A stretch of DNA of 64,000 nucleotides from the NCBI RefSeq assembly GCF_002288925.2, contig NW_022098008.1, positions 1,362,814 to 1,426,813 of the forward strand, given 5' to 3'. The position numbers were made by a program, and so were the translations under genes. The notes beneath the pieces are model-generated. The model ran no database searches and had not been told where the DNA came from. It saw only the letters and a program-made list of their open reading frames with translations. Origin of the DNA: Delphinapterus leucas. Taxonomy: Eukaryota > Chordata > Mammalia > Artiodactyla > Monodontidae. Position 1 is the stretch's first letter. Every line of letters begins with the position of its first letter. Of the stretch, positions 22,325-32,790 are shown piece by piece.

Positions 22325-22480
22325 GTTTGGGTTCTCACTGTGCGCCAGGCAATTTTCTAAGTACTTTACATGTGCCAGCTAATTTTCACAACAGCCCAGC
22401 GGGGCAGGCACTGGGTACAGTAATATTGCAGCAGTTACAGGTGTGAAAACTGACCCAAGAATAGGGAGGGAGATCTACCT
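22325..22480 (-). repeat. MIR SINE, antisense
   Basis: The plus strand shows the complement of MIR: 'tgcgccaggcaattttctaa', 'gtactttacatgtgcc' and 'ttttcacaacagcccagcg'. It is diverged and lacks the head. Confidence 0.7.
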
Positions 22481-22647
22481 GCCCCACTGCCCAGGGCCGG
22501 GAAGCCCCTTCCTCACCACAGCCCTCTCCTTTCTGTCACTTACACACCTGAGCACTTAGCACTTAGTTTTTTGTTTCCACCCGAAATTACATTTATTTAG
22601 TCTATCAATTTCTCTCTCAGTATCGGGAGGAGGAGAGGGTGTTATTT

Positions 22648-22800
22648 TTTTAAAATTAATTTTTATTGGAGTGTAGTTGATTTACGATGTTGTGTTAGTT
22701 TCTGCTGTACGGCAAAGTGGATCAGTTATACATATCCATATATCCCCTCTTTTAGATTCTATTCCTATATAGGTCATTACAGAGTATTCCATAGTTTGTT
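22648..22800 (-). repeat. LINE-1 3' end fragment, antisense
   Basis: Wording such as 'tttttattggagtgtagttg', 'gtgttagtttctgctgtac' and 'ataggtcattacagagtatt' is the complement of an artiodactyl-type LINE-1 3' end. The fragment is strongly truncated and carries no coding part. Confidence 0.85.
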
Positions 22801-23920
22801 TCTGTTTGTTACCTACATGTGAACATTCTGGAATGCAAGGGTCATTCCAGGGGTAGGTGCGTGTTCTAGCCTCTTCGGGTCCAGCCTTTGGCCCAAGGAT
22901 CGAACCCCCATCCTTACCGAGCTCCTCCCCAGCTGCGTCCTCCCCTGACAAGGACACCTGCCTGGTGGCGCTCATAGGCCTCTCCCACTGGCCATGCTCA
23001 GCACCCTGCAGCCCGGCCTCCCCGGCACGTCTCCAGCTGCTGGAGCATCACGCAGCAGGGAAGCATTGCTCCCAAGCACTCCCAGCCTGGGCTGCGCTCT
23101 TGTTCAGTCCACACAGATGATTCTTTCTTTGTTATTAGCAGAGGGACTTCTAGGAAGGGTTCAGAACTGGACGTATTCTGTGTGTGGAAGTAATGAAGAG
23201 ATGCCACCAACGGGCTGCCGGTGGACCCGCCCCTCCCCCCACCCAACCCCAGAGGAGGTGGGCCTGTGAACCAAGGGCCTCACACGGTCACTGCTAACTG
23301 CAGGTCCGTCCCCCCTCCTCCCTACACCAACTGCCCCCAGGCAGAGGGGATGAGCTTGGGACCACCTTAAGAAAAGCAGCCAGTGGGTGTGCATTTTTTT
23401 TTTTTTTTTACTGTGTAGAGAGACGTGGAGTGTGTGCAAGTAGACAGTCTAGGATTTGGTTTGAGCAACACGCTTCCTTCACGGGCCACCCAGGTGGGCA
23501 TGATGTTCTAAACCTGCAGGTCTGATCCCGCCCACACCACCTGCCCACGTGCTTCCCTCCGTATTCATGTGTTCCTTTGCACATCCCAGAAAGAATCCAT
23601 TCACCAGAATCGTGAGTGATCAGTGATGACTTTACCCTGCAGGGGAGACACAGGAGGGTTTCCACCTCAAACTCACATCATCCAAGACACCGGACACATC
23701 ATGTCTCCAAAATCTGTCTCCTTGGCGTTTTCCTTTTCTATCCTCCCTGACGTGGCTGACTGCAGTGTTGTGCCTGTGCCCTTCAAATATCCACTCCTTT
23801 TTTATGCAGAGAAGTTTATGGGATCCTAGCTTGCATTTGCACACTGAGAAACCGTCTGCTAAGACACCTCTCGGTAGAAGGCTCTGTGTGGGCAGAGATA
23901 CTACATTGCTTCTATGACTT
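22801..23920. other. Unique sequence with a T run at 23395-23410
   Basis: No gene is recognised. The T run at about 23395-23410 has no SINE body attached on either side. Confidence 0.4.
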
Positions 23921-23929
23921 ATGTCTCCC

Positions 23930-24300
23930 GCTCTCTCTCTGAGAGAGAGGGAGAGATTTTAACAAATTAACTTATGCAGTGATGGAGGCTAAGTCCAAAG
24001 TCTGCAGGGAGGGCTGGCAGGCTGGAGATTCAGGGCAGAGTTTCAGTTCAAGTCCACAGGCCACCTGCTGGCAGCATTCCTTCCTCTTCTGCGAGGTCAG
24101 CCTTTGTTCTATCCAGGCCTTCAACTGATTGGATGTGGCCCTCCCTGGGACAGAGAGGGTAACCTGCTTTACTCAAAGTCCACCAATTTAAATATTAATC
24201 TCATTCAAAAAACACTTCCAAGGAAGCATCCATAAAAGTACTTGAGCCAATATCTGGGCACCGAGGCCCAGCCAAGTTGACACATCAGATGAACCATCAC
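23930..24300 (-). repeat. Old LTR (MaLR/ERVL-type) fragment, antisense
   Basis: The plus strand reads like the complement of a common mammalian LTR: 'aactgattggatgtggccct' near 24124, 'cctgctttactcaaagtcca' near 24163 and 'gccaagttgacacatcagat' near 24273. It begins with a CT/GA hairpin tract that fits the simple repeat normally found at this spot in the family. The subfamily is not certain. A CTCF-like word overlaps 24058-24073. Confidence 0.6.
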
Positions 24301-25525
24301 AGGAAGACTGGAGCACATGCTCAAGCCAGCTCCACAGTGCTTGTGCACACACGTGACCCCTCTGTTGGGGTGGAGGCTGTTCACACGCTCATTTGGGGCA
24401 CTGCACTCAGCCCTCTGTGCTTCCAGCGCACAGCCCTGTCATTCCCATCAGCAGCCAGCAGACCTGGTCTCAAAGGTGAGCATTGCATGTGGGGAAGGAT
24501 AGTGGCCTTTGTATCTGAAGCATCACTGAACAGGACGGGCCCGGGCTCACCCTTCCAAAGCCCTTGGAATTCAGGAAGGACGCTACTGGATCTTGAAATA
24601 ATCTGTGTTTTGCAATTAGGCCTTCAACTCTATAACTTGTCATCCAGGATTTTCCAGAGACTTTGTCTTTTTACAGCATTTTTTAAAAGCTTGATTTTAA
24701 CTGATTTTAGAGGCACACGTGGAGAAAGAACCCAGGCTTGATGCATATTGCAAAGTGGTGATTGCTCTTCTCACGCGGCTTGGAAGATGGGCTGAGACAC
24801 GTGCCCCCATTTGGCTGGTTCCATCTCCCGTGGAGTCACTGTTCTCCTTTCCTGGGGTGGCTGCTGTGTGTCCAGGTCACGGGTCCTTGCTGGGCCCAGC
24901 ACAGGAGACGGGATGCTTCCCCAGCACCTCAGGAGCGGCTGAAATGCCCCGGGTTAAGTGTCATTGATTTCAGAGCAGCAGGTTGACTTCTTGCAGTGTG
25001 ATCGAGCTTCAAGCTAGCTCCCGTTGAATTAATTTTTGCTGTTCTGCGTTTGAAGTTCAGACGGGAATAACTGGCCTGCGAAGGACTCCTTGCCTTCCCA
25101 CTGCGTGATGAAGCTAGAGGCGGGTATTTCGCCCCGTCTTCAGGGAGAGGTTTGATTTTGAAGCCTTCGGTGGTTTCTAGGAGACCGTTCTGACTCTGCC
25201 TGCAGCCAGTGGCGGACGAGGACGAGCAGGTGGACGCAGGGCTTCTGACCTCCCCCCTATTTGCTCGTGGTACGTGAGGACACGGCTCTGGGGGACCCTC
25301 TGCCCTGCGCGCAGGAGGTTTGACGCCTTTGATTCCCAGCGAGATGCAGAGCCTTTGGGTTGGCTGTGTGAGCTGGAGGGGAGAGGATATGACCGGGGCG
25401 TCACAAAATCCCACTTTTCAGACATCACAGCCTCCTCGGCCTGCAGACCCCCCCAGCCATCCATATACAGACTAGGCTTCAAAGCAGCTGGCCCGTCTGA
25501 TCCCTCCCTTTTTTGGCTTTGTTTT
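24301..25525. other. Unique sequence, no gene seen
   Basis: A 161-codon minus-strand frame (24929-25414) and a 107-codon plus-strand frame overlap and lack any domain. No repeat is recognised. The part at 24970-25080 is AT-richer and balanced in texture. Confidence 0.4.
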
Positions 25526-25543
25526 CATTCTTTGCTTCTTTTA

Positions 25544-25913
25544 TTTTTTATTTTTACATCTTTATTGGAGTATAATTGCTTTACAATGGTGTGTTAGTTT
25601 CTGCTTTATAACAAAGTGAATCAGTTATACATATACATATGTCCCCATATCTCTTCCCTCTTGCATCTCCCTTCCTCCCACCCTCCCTATCCCACCTCTC
25701 CACGCGGTCACAAAGCACTGAGCTGATCTCCCTGTGCTATGCGGCTGCTTCCCACTAGCTATCTACCTTACGTTTGGTAGTGTATATATGTCCATGCCTC
25801 TTTCTCGCTTTGTCACAGCTTACCCTTCCCCCTCCCCATATCCTTAAAAAACTACAAATAGAACTACCATATGACCCAGCAATCCCACTACTGGGCATAT
25901 ACCCTGAGAAAAC
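25544..25913 (-). mobile_element. Twin-primed (5'-inverted) LINE-1 insertion
   Basis: The left part (25544 to about 25844) is the complement of a LINE-1 3' region ('ctttattggagtataattgc', 'tgtgttagtttctgctttat', 'gcaaagcactgagctgatct'-like wording). The right part (about 25845-25913) is the same family in sense orientation ('actaccatatgacccagcaa', 'ctgggcatataccctgag'), taken from the end of ORF2. Two arms pointing apart are the signature of twin priming. A perfect 18-bp duplication, cattctttgcttctttta, lies at 25526-25543 and 25914-25931. Low divergence suggests a fairly recent insertion. Confidence 0.93.
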
Positions 25914-25931
25914 CATTCTTTGCTTCTTTTA

Positions 25932-27210
25932 GATTATGTACTGGTTTTACCTGTGTTCAGAGATGTAGGGGACTTTCTGTCCTCACATGAAATGAGGATG
26001 CCTTCCTCAGGGACTTGGGGGCACCTCCTTGCGGGGGACCAGCCTTTCACCACTCTCAGGGCCGTTCAGGGAGACAGTCCATGGTAAGCTTGGTGGTCAA
26101 TGTGACACTTGGTAGTTTTGTGACTGAAATTCAATCTACCTCGCACGCAAGGCCTTTGAAGAAATAAATGAGGGCTCTCCGAAAGCCATAAATGTCGCAC
26201 AAATGCTAACCGTTCTCGTCACTAATAAAGTGTATAGAGCCAGTGGTGAGTCAGGCACTGCCTTTTGCGAGGGGTCTGCTTTCCACCTGAGTTCAAGGCA
26301 CCAGGTGCGTAACAGAACGGGGAAAGCCACATAAGCATCTTCCAGAGTCTCCTGGCTTATCCCCGCCCCTGTTCCTCTCTATTTGCAGAGGTTAAAGGAG
26401 AAGCAGCAAACTTTTCAAAACACTCACTGAGCTGCTAGTTTAGACATTGATCGCTTTCTAATTGGAGATGGAGTGATCTCTCTCTGCAGGAGGGGTCCTT
26501 GCTGGGGAGTGGGATGTGACACTGTTTTATCTGGACCCCAAGTTTAAATCAGTCATTGGTTTCTTGATGCCAGGGAATCCTCCTGGGCAGTGTCTGCAGG
26601 GTCGGGGGGCGGGGAGAGGGAAGGAGAGCCGAGTGGTCAGTGAGCCGCCCCTCCCATCACAGCGGAGCAGAGGTGTGTAGCTGATGCAGACGAAACGTGT
26701 GGAGCCTCAGTGCGAGAGGGGCCCTAGCCAGAGAAGGCTGGCCTGGGGAGACGGACGGATCACTGCCTGCCTGTGTGTCCTGAGTAGCTAAGGAGGTAAG
26801 AGGTGTATTTCAGCCCCCGTGAATCTTGTGTGTTTTGGTAACTGGAAATTTAATTCATTGTAAATACCTGCAATGTATGCCTATTTTGTTGCTCTTTTAA
26901 TCCGATTATGATTTTGCTAAACTTTTGTGCAGTTGACCCTGTCTTCCCTCCAGTGCTTACAAAATCATGTGAAGAGCCTTCTAGCAAAAAACTCAGGTTG
27001 GTTTCAGGGAAGAACAGGGTCAGCAAAGGGGAGGAGTTAGTGAGGTGCTAGCCTTCTGTTTCCTGACTGTCCTTATCTCAGGGTGCTGCCTCACCTGCAG
27101 GAGGACGGGGGCTCCCAACGAATGCAGATGCTCCCCCCACTTCTGGTCCATGCCCCCAACCCTGCATCTGAAGAGTGGGAACCCCGTGTTCTGCTGCCAG
27201 AATGAACGAG
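25932..27210. other. Unique sequence
   Basis: No gene or repeat family is recognised. A G-rich spot with four close G runs lies near 26600-26625. The part at 26820-26990 is AT-rich and looks repeat-free. Confidence 0.4.
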
Positions 27211-27211
27211 G

Positions 27212-27225
27212 GTGACATCTAGTGG
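27212..27225 (-). promoter_or_regulatory. CTCF-like motif
   Basis: On the minus strand the bases read CCACTAGATGTCAC. This fits the established CTCF core pattern CCASYAGRKGGCRS at 13 of 14 positions, the mismatch being T for G at the eleventh. It lies in unique sequence. Occupancy cannot be judged from sequence. Confidence 0.45.
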
Positions 27226-27279
27226 CGATATCATTAAACTACAGACAAGCGTTCCCTGGGTCCCAGAATCTGATTCACT

Positions 27280-27313
27280 GATTCATTCATTCATTCATTC
27301 ATTCATTCATTCA
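27280..27313. repeat. (ATTC)n microsatellite
   Basis: About eight tandem ATTC units. Read on the minus strand this is (GAAT)n, the type of tail found at L2 3' ends, so it may be a relic of an L2 insertion. Confidence 0.92.
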
Positions 27314-27736
27314 GTAGATGTTGTTCTGAGACTTTAATCCTGGAAAGCTAAAGCTCATGCAGATTTATTATTACTAAGCTCTTAAAATCTAGAAATTTAT
27401 AAATGTTTCTGATAGAAACATCCAGTCCAGCACCTCATCCAAAATTTGAATCTCGGCTGCAGCATCACTGCTGGGCAGCCAACTGATCTCTCTGTGGACC
27501 CCTCCCATGGCAGACAACTCACCTGATCAGTTCATTCCCTTTTCACAGAATCATGTTGAAGCTGGGCAGGATCTAGAGGCCATTTGGTCAACACCCTCAG
27601 TGTACAGGTGGGAGAAGGGAGAACAGATGAGAATAAGCTTGGAGGACACTCAGGCAGTGAGTCAGTGACTGAGTCAGACTAAACCTGAGTTCTCCTTTTG
27701 TGACCCCACAGGTTTTTCTCTAGCAAACACTTAGTA

Positions 27737-27815
27737 GACTTTTCCTTCCTTCTTTCCTCCCTTTCTCCCTCCTTTCCTTCATCCCATTCTCCTTTCCTCT
27801 TTCTTCCTTTCCCCA
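27737..27815. repeat. Polypyrimidine (CTTT/CCTT) tract
   Basis: Nearly 80 bases of almost pure C and T, with only a short 'catcccatt' break. Such homopyrimidine tracts are often polymorphic. Confidence 0.85.
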
Positions 27816-28185
27816 ACAGATAGCTTCCAACAACCCATTTTATTTACCCAGACACCATGCAGAGTAAATGCAAACCACCTTGAGGATTTGGGAGCAGACA
27901 TTCTTGTGGGGAGCACAGTGGACAGGCAGTTACAGGATCCTGTAAAAATAAAGAGGACAGGCAGTGAAGAAAGAGGTCTAATCATTATGCTTATGGCTGA
28001 CAGGGACAAAACAACAAAAAATGGCTTAAACACGGAGAAAAGGCTGGCTCATAGCCTGGGGAGCCAGGATGGACAGTCCAGGAACTGAGACTATGTCAAT
28101 AGGACGCTTTATATTTGTCTCTTGGGTCTGCTTCCCTCTCTGTGTTGGTCACTTTCTCTCCCACTGAGGATGGCTGCCCACAGCA

Positions 28186-28207
28186 GTGTGTGTGTGTGTG
28201 TGTGTGT
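28186..28207. repeat. (GT)n microsatellite
   Basis: About 11 GT units followed by a G run. Confidence 0.92.
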
Positions 28208-28589
28208 GGGGGGATGGGTAACACCCCAGGAAGGCAGGGCCACAGACAGAGCAAGACGCAGCTGGAGGAAGAGAGCTCATCTTTCCTAAATCTGCATTTC
28301 AAATCCCAAGAAAGGACCGGCAGGACTGACTGGCCTTCCACGTCCACCCAGAAACAAGACTGTGGAAGGTTTCTAGGTGGGTCTTGGTCACTGCCCATCT
28401 CTGCAGCCAGGAGGGATGGTCGCTGTGCCTGGTAACCCTACCAGAACACCCAGATGGGATGGGGAAGGCAACTCATTGAAGGTGAAGATGTTGGGCAGAT
28501 GCACAGACTGGGGCTGCCTTTGCGACTCAGAGAAAACTTCTAGGACCGAAGAAGGTCGGACTCAGGATGGGAATAGTTTGTCTCAGCCA

Positions 28590-28920
28590 AGAGAAATGGG
28601 TGTGCAGGTGGAACAGCACACACCAGGGCCAGGTGTGTGGAGGGAACACTTGGAGCACTTGGGGGTGTGTAATGGGACTGGGGAGCACTGCCAGAGCTCA
28701 GGCTGAATGGGAACAGGGACTCTGTAGTCCGGTTTATGCCTTTGAGACTTTATTCAGGGGGTACTCTGGGGCCATAGGCAGTTTTTAAGTACAAAAGCGA
28801 TCTGTTCAGACTTTGATCTTATACAGATAATTGTGGTTGCGATAAGAATTGAGCAAATGCCTAGCAGCAAAGAAACCAGTCAAGAGGTAATAATCTGAAA
28901 TGGAAAGGATGTGGGTGCAC
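28590..28920 (-). repeat. L2 LINE fragment, antisense
   Basis: The part 'ggcagtttttaagtacaaaag' near 28777, followed by 'cgatctgttcagactttgat', matches the complement of the L2 body (the usual form is about a 'gtttttaagcagagg'-type word followed by an ATCTG word). It is diverged and its limits are approximate. Confidence 0.5.
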
Positions 28921-28984
28921 CAGGATGTTGCCTGAAATCAAAGTCCATGATATGCTCACTTTACTTTTCACACACTTCTGGGTC

Positions 28985-29110
28985 AGAGAACTCAGGATGC
29001 AAGGGGCTCAGGCCCTCTGGAAGTATTCCATCTCGTGGCCTCAGTTCCCTCCTGTGAAAGGAAGGAATTAGAATCAAGAATTTCAAAGACTCCTTTCTGT
29101 TCTAAAATTC
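28985..29110 (+). repeat. MIR-like SINE fragment, sense
   Basis: The stretch 'ggcctcagttccctcctgtg' near 29037 followed by 'ttctgttctaaaattctgta' is the core-to-tail part of a MIR-class element. The head is missing. Confidence 0.5.
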
Positions 29111-29299
29111 TGTATTCCATACTGTATAATGAAAAACTAGGCAAGGATCCCTGAAAGGGATCCTATACCTGAAAAAAAGACGGAAGAGGACATGTGATTA
29201 GAAATCAGGCCTCTCTTCTGGTGTCTCTGAAAAACCACTGAAATACTGTTTCCGTACTATTACTTTCACATCAATTCCTTTGCATTAAAATCTGACTAA

Positions 29300-30160
29300 A
29301 CATAATCAGTGTTTGAACTTAACTCTGTACTTCTCAAAGCACCTCCTCGTGCAGAAACACCCGAACGTGTTTAATCTCTCATCGAGGAACTCCCTGTGAG
29401 TTGCGGCTGTAGATGCTCAGACCCTGGGCTCCCCTCCAGACCCCCATTACTCCTTAGCTGTTGCCATTTGCTGACAGGAAAACGGTTTCCAGCAGTTGGT
29501 CAATATTTGCCCAGCCCTGGAATATTCAACGCAGACGTGAACCCACTGCCTAGGGGGCAGATGGCACATGATTCATTTTGAATGAGCGAGGGGGGACACA
29601 GCCACCTTTCGGACCTGCATTTACTTATGAGCTTTGGCAACGCAAGACAAATTTCCGAGTTCCAAGTTCTTAGATTAAAGGTTGTCTTTTTAAATCAAAA
29701 GTAAGCAAATCCTCTGTAATATGCCTGACATATACTTATTACAATGTTCTTTAGAAGCAATTTCCATTCTGATATGCCATTGCCTGGATTATTATTAAAG
29801 AGTTAAGAAAAATTGAGAGAAGGAGATCAAGATTAAATTTTTCAGAGATGTAACTACAAAATGAATGGGGCATTATAAGAACACTGCAAAAGCAATAGAG
29901 TTTAAACTATTAAACAGATACATGTCAATTGATGGATGCTGCAGAGTTTGTTTTCTTTTTAACACTCCCATCATCAGAATTATGAAGCTGGAGTCTTACA
30001 GACTGTGGTTTTAAAACATCTGTATGGAAAGGTTTTTATATGCTGTAGGGAAATGAATCCATTTGGAAGTAATGCACAATTATTATTTTTATTATTCTTA
30101 TAATTTAAAAACTACAATAAAATCAAAGTATAATATAATAAACAAAAATGAACCTTTCAC
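29300..30160. other. Long repeat-free AT-rich island, possible conserved noncoding element
   Basis: About 850 bp without a recognisable repeat. The core at 29590-30060 is dense in balanced AT-rich words such as 'tctttttaaatcaaaagtaa', 'ggattattattaaagagtta' and 'ttttaaaacatctgtatgg'. It is the strongest conserved-element candidate by texture, but no alignment was possible. Confidence 0.4.
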
Positions 30161-30499
30161 CTTAAATGAGCTAATACAAGCATTTGCATTGGACTTTTAA
30201 ATTTATTTGTACAGATGGATATAGGTGCACCAGATCCCTCCTTAGAACCAGTGTTAACCCCCCCTCCCCCTGGGACCCTCCCCGGCATATGGCATGTGTA
30301 CAGCCTGTGTTCTTATACTTTTGTCATATGTATGCTTTTACTCTGCACATAAACTCTTCATTTGAATAACTTGCATATTGGAACCTGGATAGTACGTTCT
30401 GGGCTTTGCTTTTTCTACAATTCTGATGAGGCACAGAACATAGGAAAACACGCAGGTGAGCTTAGCCAGCCTCATACTGATGAATATTAATACTAGACA
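30161..30499. other. Unclassified AT-rich sequence, possibly old repeat
   Basis: The wording around 30180-30370 resembles a decayed LINE 3' region, but I cannot name a family. Confidence 0.25.
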
Positions 30500-30860
30500 G
30501 TTTCCTGGGCCACTCTGACAAGTTGCCACAAACCAGGAAACTGAAAACAAGAATTTACTGTCTCACAGTCTGGAGGGCAGAAGGCCGACACCAAGATGTC
30601 GCAGGGCCGCCCTCCTTCCCGAGGCTCCAGGGTGGGTCCTTCCTGCCTCTTCCGGTTCCCGGGGGTTCCAGGTGTGCCTGGGCTGTGGCCACATCACTCC
30701 ATCTGCCTCTGTTGTCACATGTCCGTTCTACGTGGGGCTGTCCCCAAACGTCCTTTGCCTCCCTCTTATAAGGACACACGTGACTGCCCTCAGGGTCCAC
30801 CGTGATAATTCAGAATATCCTCCTTTTCTCAAAATCCTTACTTTGATCTCTTTTCCTTAG
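30500..30860 (-). repeat. MLT1-like LTR (ERVL-MaLR), antisense
   Basis: The plus strand reads as the complement of an MLT1-type LTR: 'ctgacaagttgccacaaacc', 'gaatttactgtctcacagtc', 'cctgcctcttccggttcccg' and 'tcttataaggacacacgtga'. It is a solo, diverged LTR with no internal retroviral sequence beside it. Confidence 0.75.
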
Positions 30861-31214
30861 ATGGTAATATCATCTTTTTCCATATAAAGTAGTGCTCACA
30901 GGCTCCAGGGAGTGAGTCTGTCTGGGGAGGAGGGTGCATTTCTCAGCCACCTCAGCGTGTTTCTTTCTTGGGACCTGACAACGATGCTGAGGGGACTGTT
31001 GCTGGTGGGACGTGTATATGAGTGTTCTTGGGGGGCTACCTGGAATCGTGATGCCGAGTCTGTGCCCTCCCACCCCCAGCGGTGTCAGAGGCCTGTTCCC
31101 CATGTTCCCACCCACATCCAGTTGACAAACTTGGAAGTGTTTCCCAATATCAGAGCTCAGATGACAATTCATTTGAAAAGTGTTGTTTCCCCTTAGAGTC
31201 AGTCAGATGCAGTG
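30861..31214. other. Unique sequence
   Basis: No repeat or exon is recognised in this spacer. Confidence 0.35.
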
Positions 31215-32490
31215 GGGTTTCCTGTTTAGGGCTGGGTTGTTGGCATTTTTCTTATTGATTTGTGAAGAGTTCTTTACATATTTTGGGGATGAATCTGTTT
31301 TTTCTGTTATATATGATGAAACTTCTCTCAGGATATCACTGCTTTAAAACTTTGCTTAAGGGTATATTTTGGTCATGGAGAAGTTTTCAAATTTAACGAA
31401 GTCAATTTAATTCATTTTTCCCTTTGTATATCTATACCTTGCATCTCAAAGTATCCTTCCATATCACCTAATTTTGTCTTATAGTTTTATTTTTCCACAT
31501 TTAGTTTAAAATCCACCTGGAATATATTTCTGTGTATAGTGTGGGGTAAAGATCTAATTTTATTTTATTTTTCCACATGTGAGGCCTCTATGACTAGGTC
31601 TACCATTTTGTCATTGATTTCTAATGCTTCCTCTATTTATTAAGCTTTTTCATTTGATTGATTTCATTTGATTCTAGGTTTTCTTCTTCTTTGTTTCATC
31701 AGCATATTTCTTGCTATGCACCAGCATCACACTGACTTCATTACTATGTATTTAAAATAAGTTTTGATAGTGGGAAAGGAAAAACTTCACTTTTTTTTTT
31801 TTTTTTTTTGCGGTACGCGGGCCTCTCACTGTTGTGGCCTCTCCCGTGGTGGACCACAGGCTCCGGATGCGCAGGCTCAGTAGTTGTGGCTCACCGGCCC
31901 AGCCGCTCCGTGGCATGTGGGATCTTCCCAGACCGGGGCACGAGCCCATGTCCCCTGCATCGGCAGGTGGACTCTCAACCACTGCGCCACCAGGGAAGCC
32001 CCGCCCTTTTCTTTTAAATTCTTTTGATTATTCTTGTATCTTTCTTTTTATAATTGAATTTTAGAATCCATTTTTCGAATTTATGCTTAAATCCCTGTAG
32101 GGTTTTGTTTTTTCAACTGCATTAAACTGAAAGCCAGATTTAGGGGAAACTTGACTTTTCAGGCCTGTTGATTCATCCACGTCAGGGATGGAATATATTT
32201 TACTATATTTATTATTATCTTTTTTTTTTTTAGTTCTTGAAAAATGCTGGATAGTATTCTTCGCAGTGGTGTTTTATACCTTCTATTAGGTTTATTTGAT
32301 GCATTGTAGGTTTAGATCTTACTTTTTTATTACATTTCCTAAAACCCATTGCTGCTAATCTATAGGAAGTCTACTGATTTTTGAATGTTTGTGTGGTGTC
32401 CAGACAACTTGCTGAAATCTTTAGTGAGTTCTACTAGTTGTCTATATTTTATTGGGTCTCCTTGAAAACAGTCCCATCGTGTATACATTT
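31215..32490 (-). repeat. Old L1M-type LINE-1, antisense, split by a SINE
   Basis: Complement-style LINE-1 wording runs through the block: 'gtgaagagttctttacatat' near 31263, 'tatagtttttattt'-like text near 31482, 'ttttgatagtgggaaagg' near 31762, and after the SINE 'gaattttagaatccattttt' near 32057 and 'acaacttgctgaaatcttta' near 32403. The flanking parts belong together, so the SINE at 31791-32001 inserted into an existing L1. All frames are broken. Confidence 0.7.
31791..32001 (-). mobile_element. CHR SINE, full length, antisense
   Basis: On the minus strand it runs from 'gggcttccctggtggcgc' at 32001 to a poly-A tail seen as T at 31791-31809. The B-box-like region is slightly altered (gggctcgtgcccc). 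No clear target-site duplication is visible, so the flanks may have decayed or the insertion removed bases. Confidence 0.95.
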
Positions 32491-32539
32491 TAGTATCTCC
32501 AACCCCGGCTCCCCAATGTGGATCTACCTATCCCTGCAT

Positions 32540-32790
32540 AATAGATAGCCACAGGCTTAGAGGCTGAAAACCACACACATTTGTCTCTCCACAGTTCAGG
32601 AGTCAGGAGTCTGGGTGCAGCTGGGCTGGCAGCACTGCTCACTGACTTTTCAGTCTGCAGAGGCCAGTCACTTCAGGTCCCCACAGGCCCCGAGCTGGCC
32701 CTCCCATGGAGCACCCTCAACGGCACCTTGAATTGTGAGGGTGTCCTTGTGGGGGTGGTGAGGAGATCTCACATACGAAGCATATTTATT
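32540..32790 (-). repeat. Possible old LTR fragment, antisense
   Basis: 'cataatagatagccacaggc', 'cacagttcaggagtcaggag' and 'ctgggtgcagctgggctgg' resemble the complement of a common mammalian LTR or LTR-like repeat. The family is uncertain. Confidence 0.35.

Noticed and set aside
23395..23410. T run as a SINE or LINE tail
   Set aside because: No element body is found on either side.
24058..24073. CTCF-like word ggccacctgctggcag
   Set aside because: It fits 12 of 14 core positions but lies in an old LTR-like repeat and misses both last positions, so it is not listed as a site.
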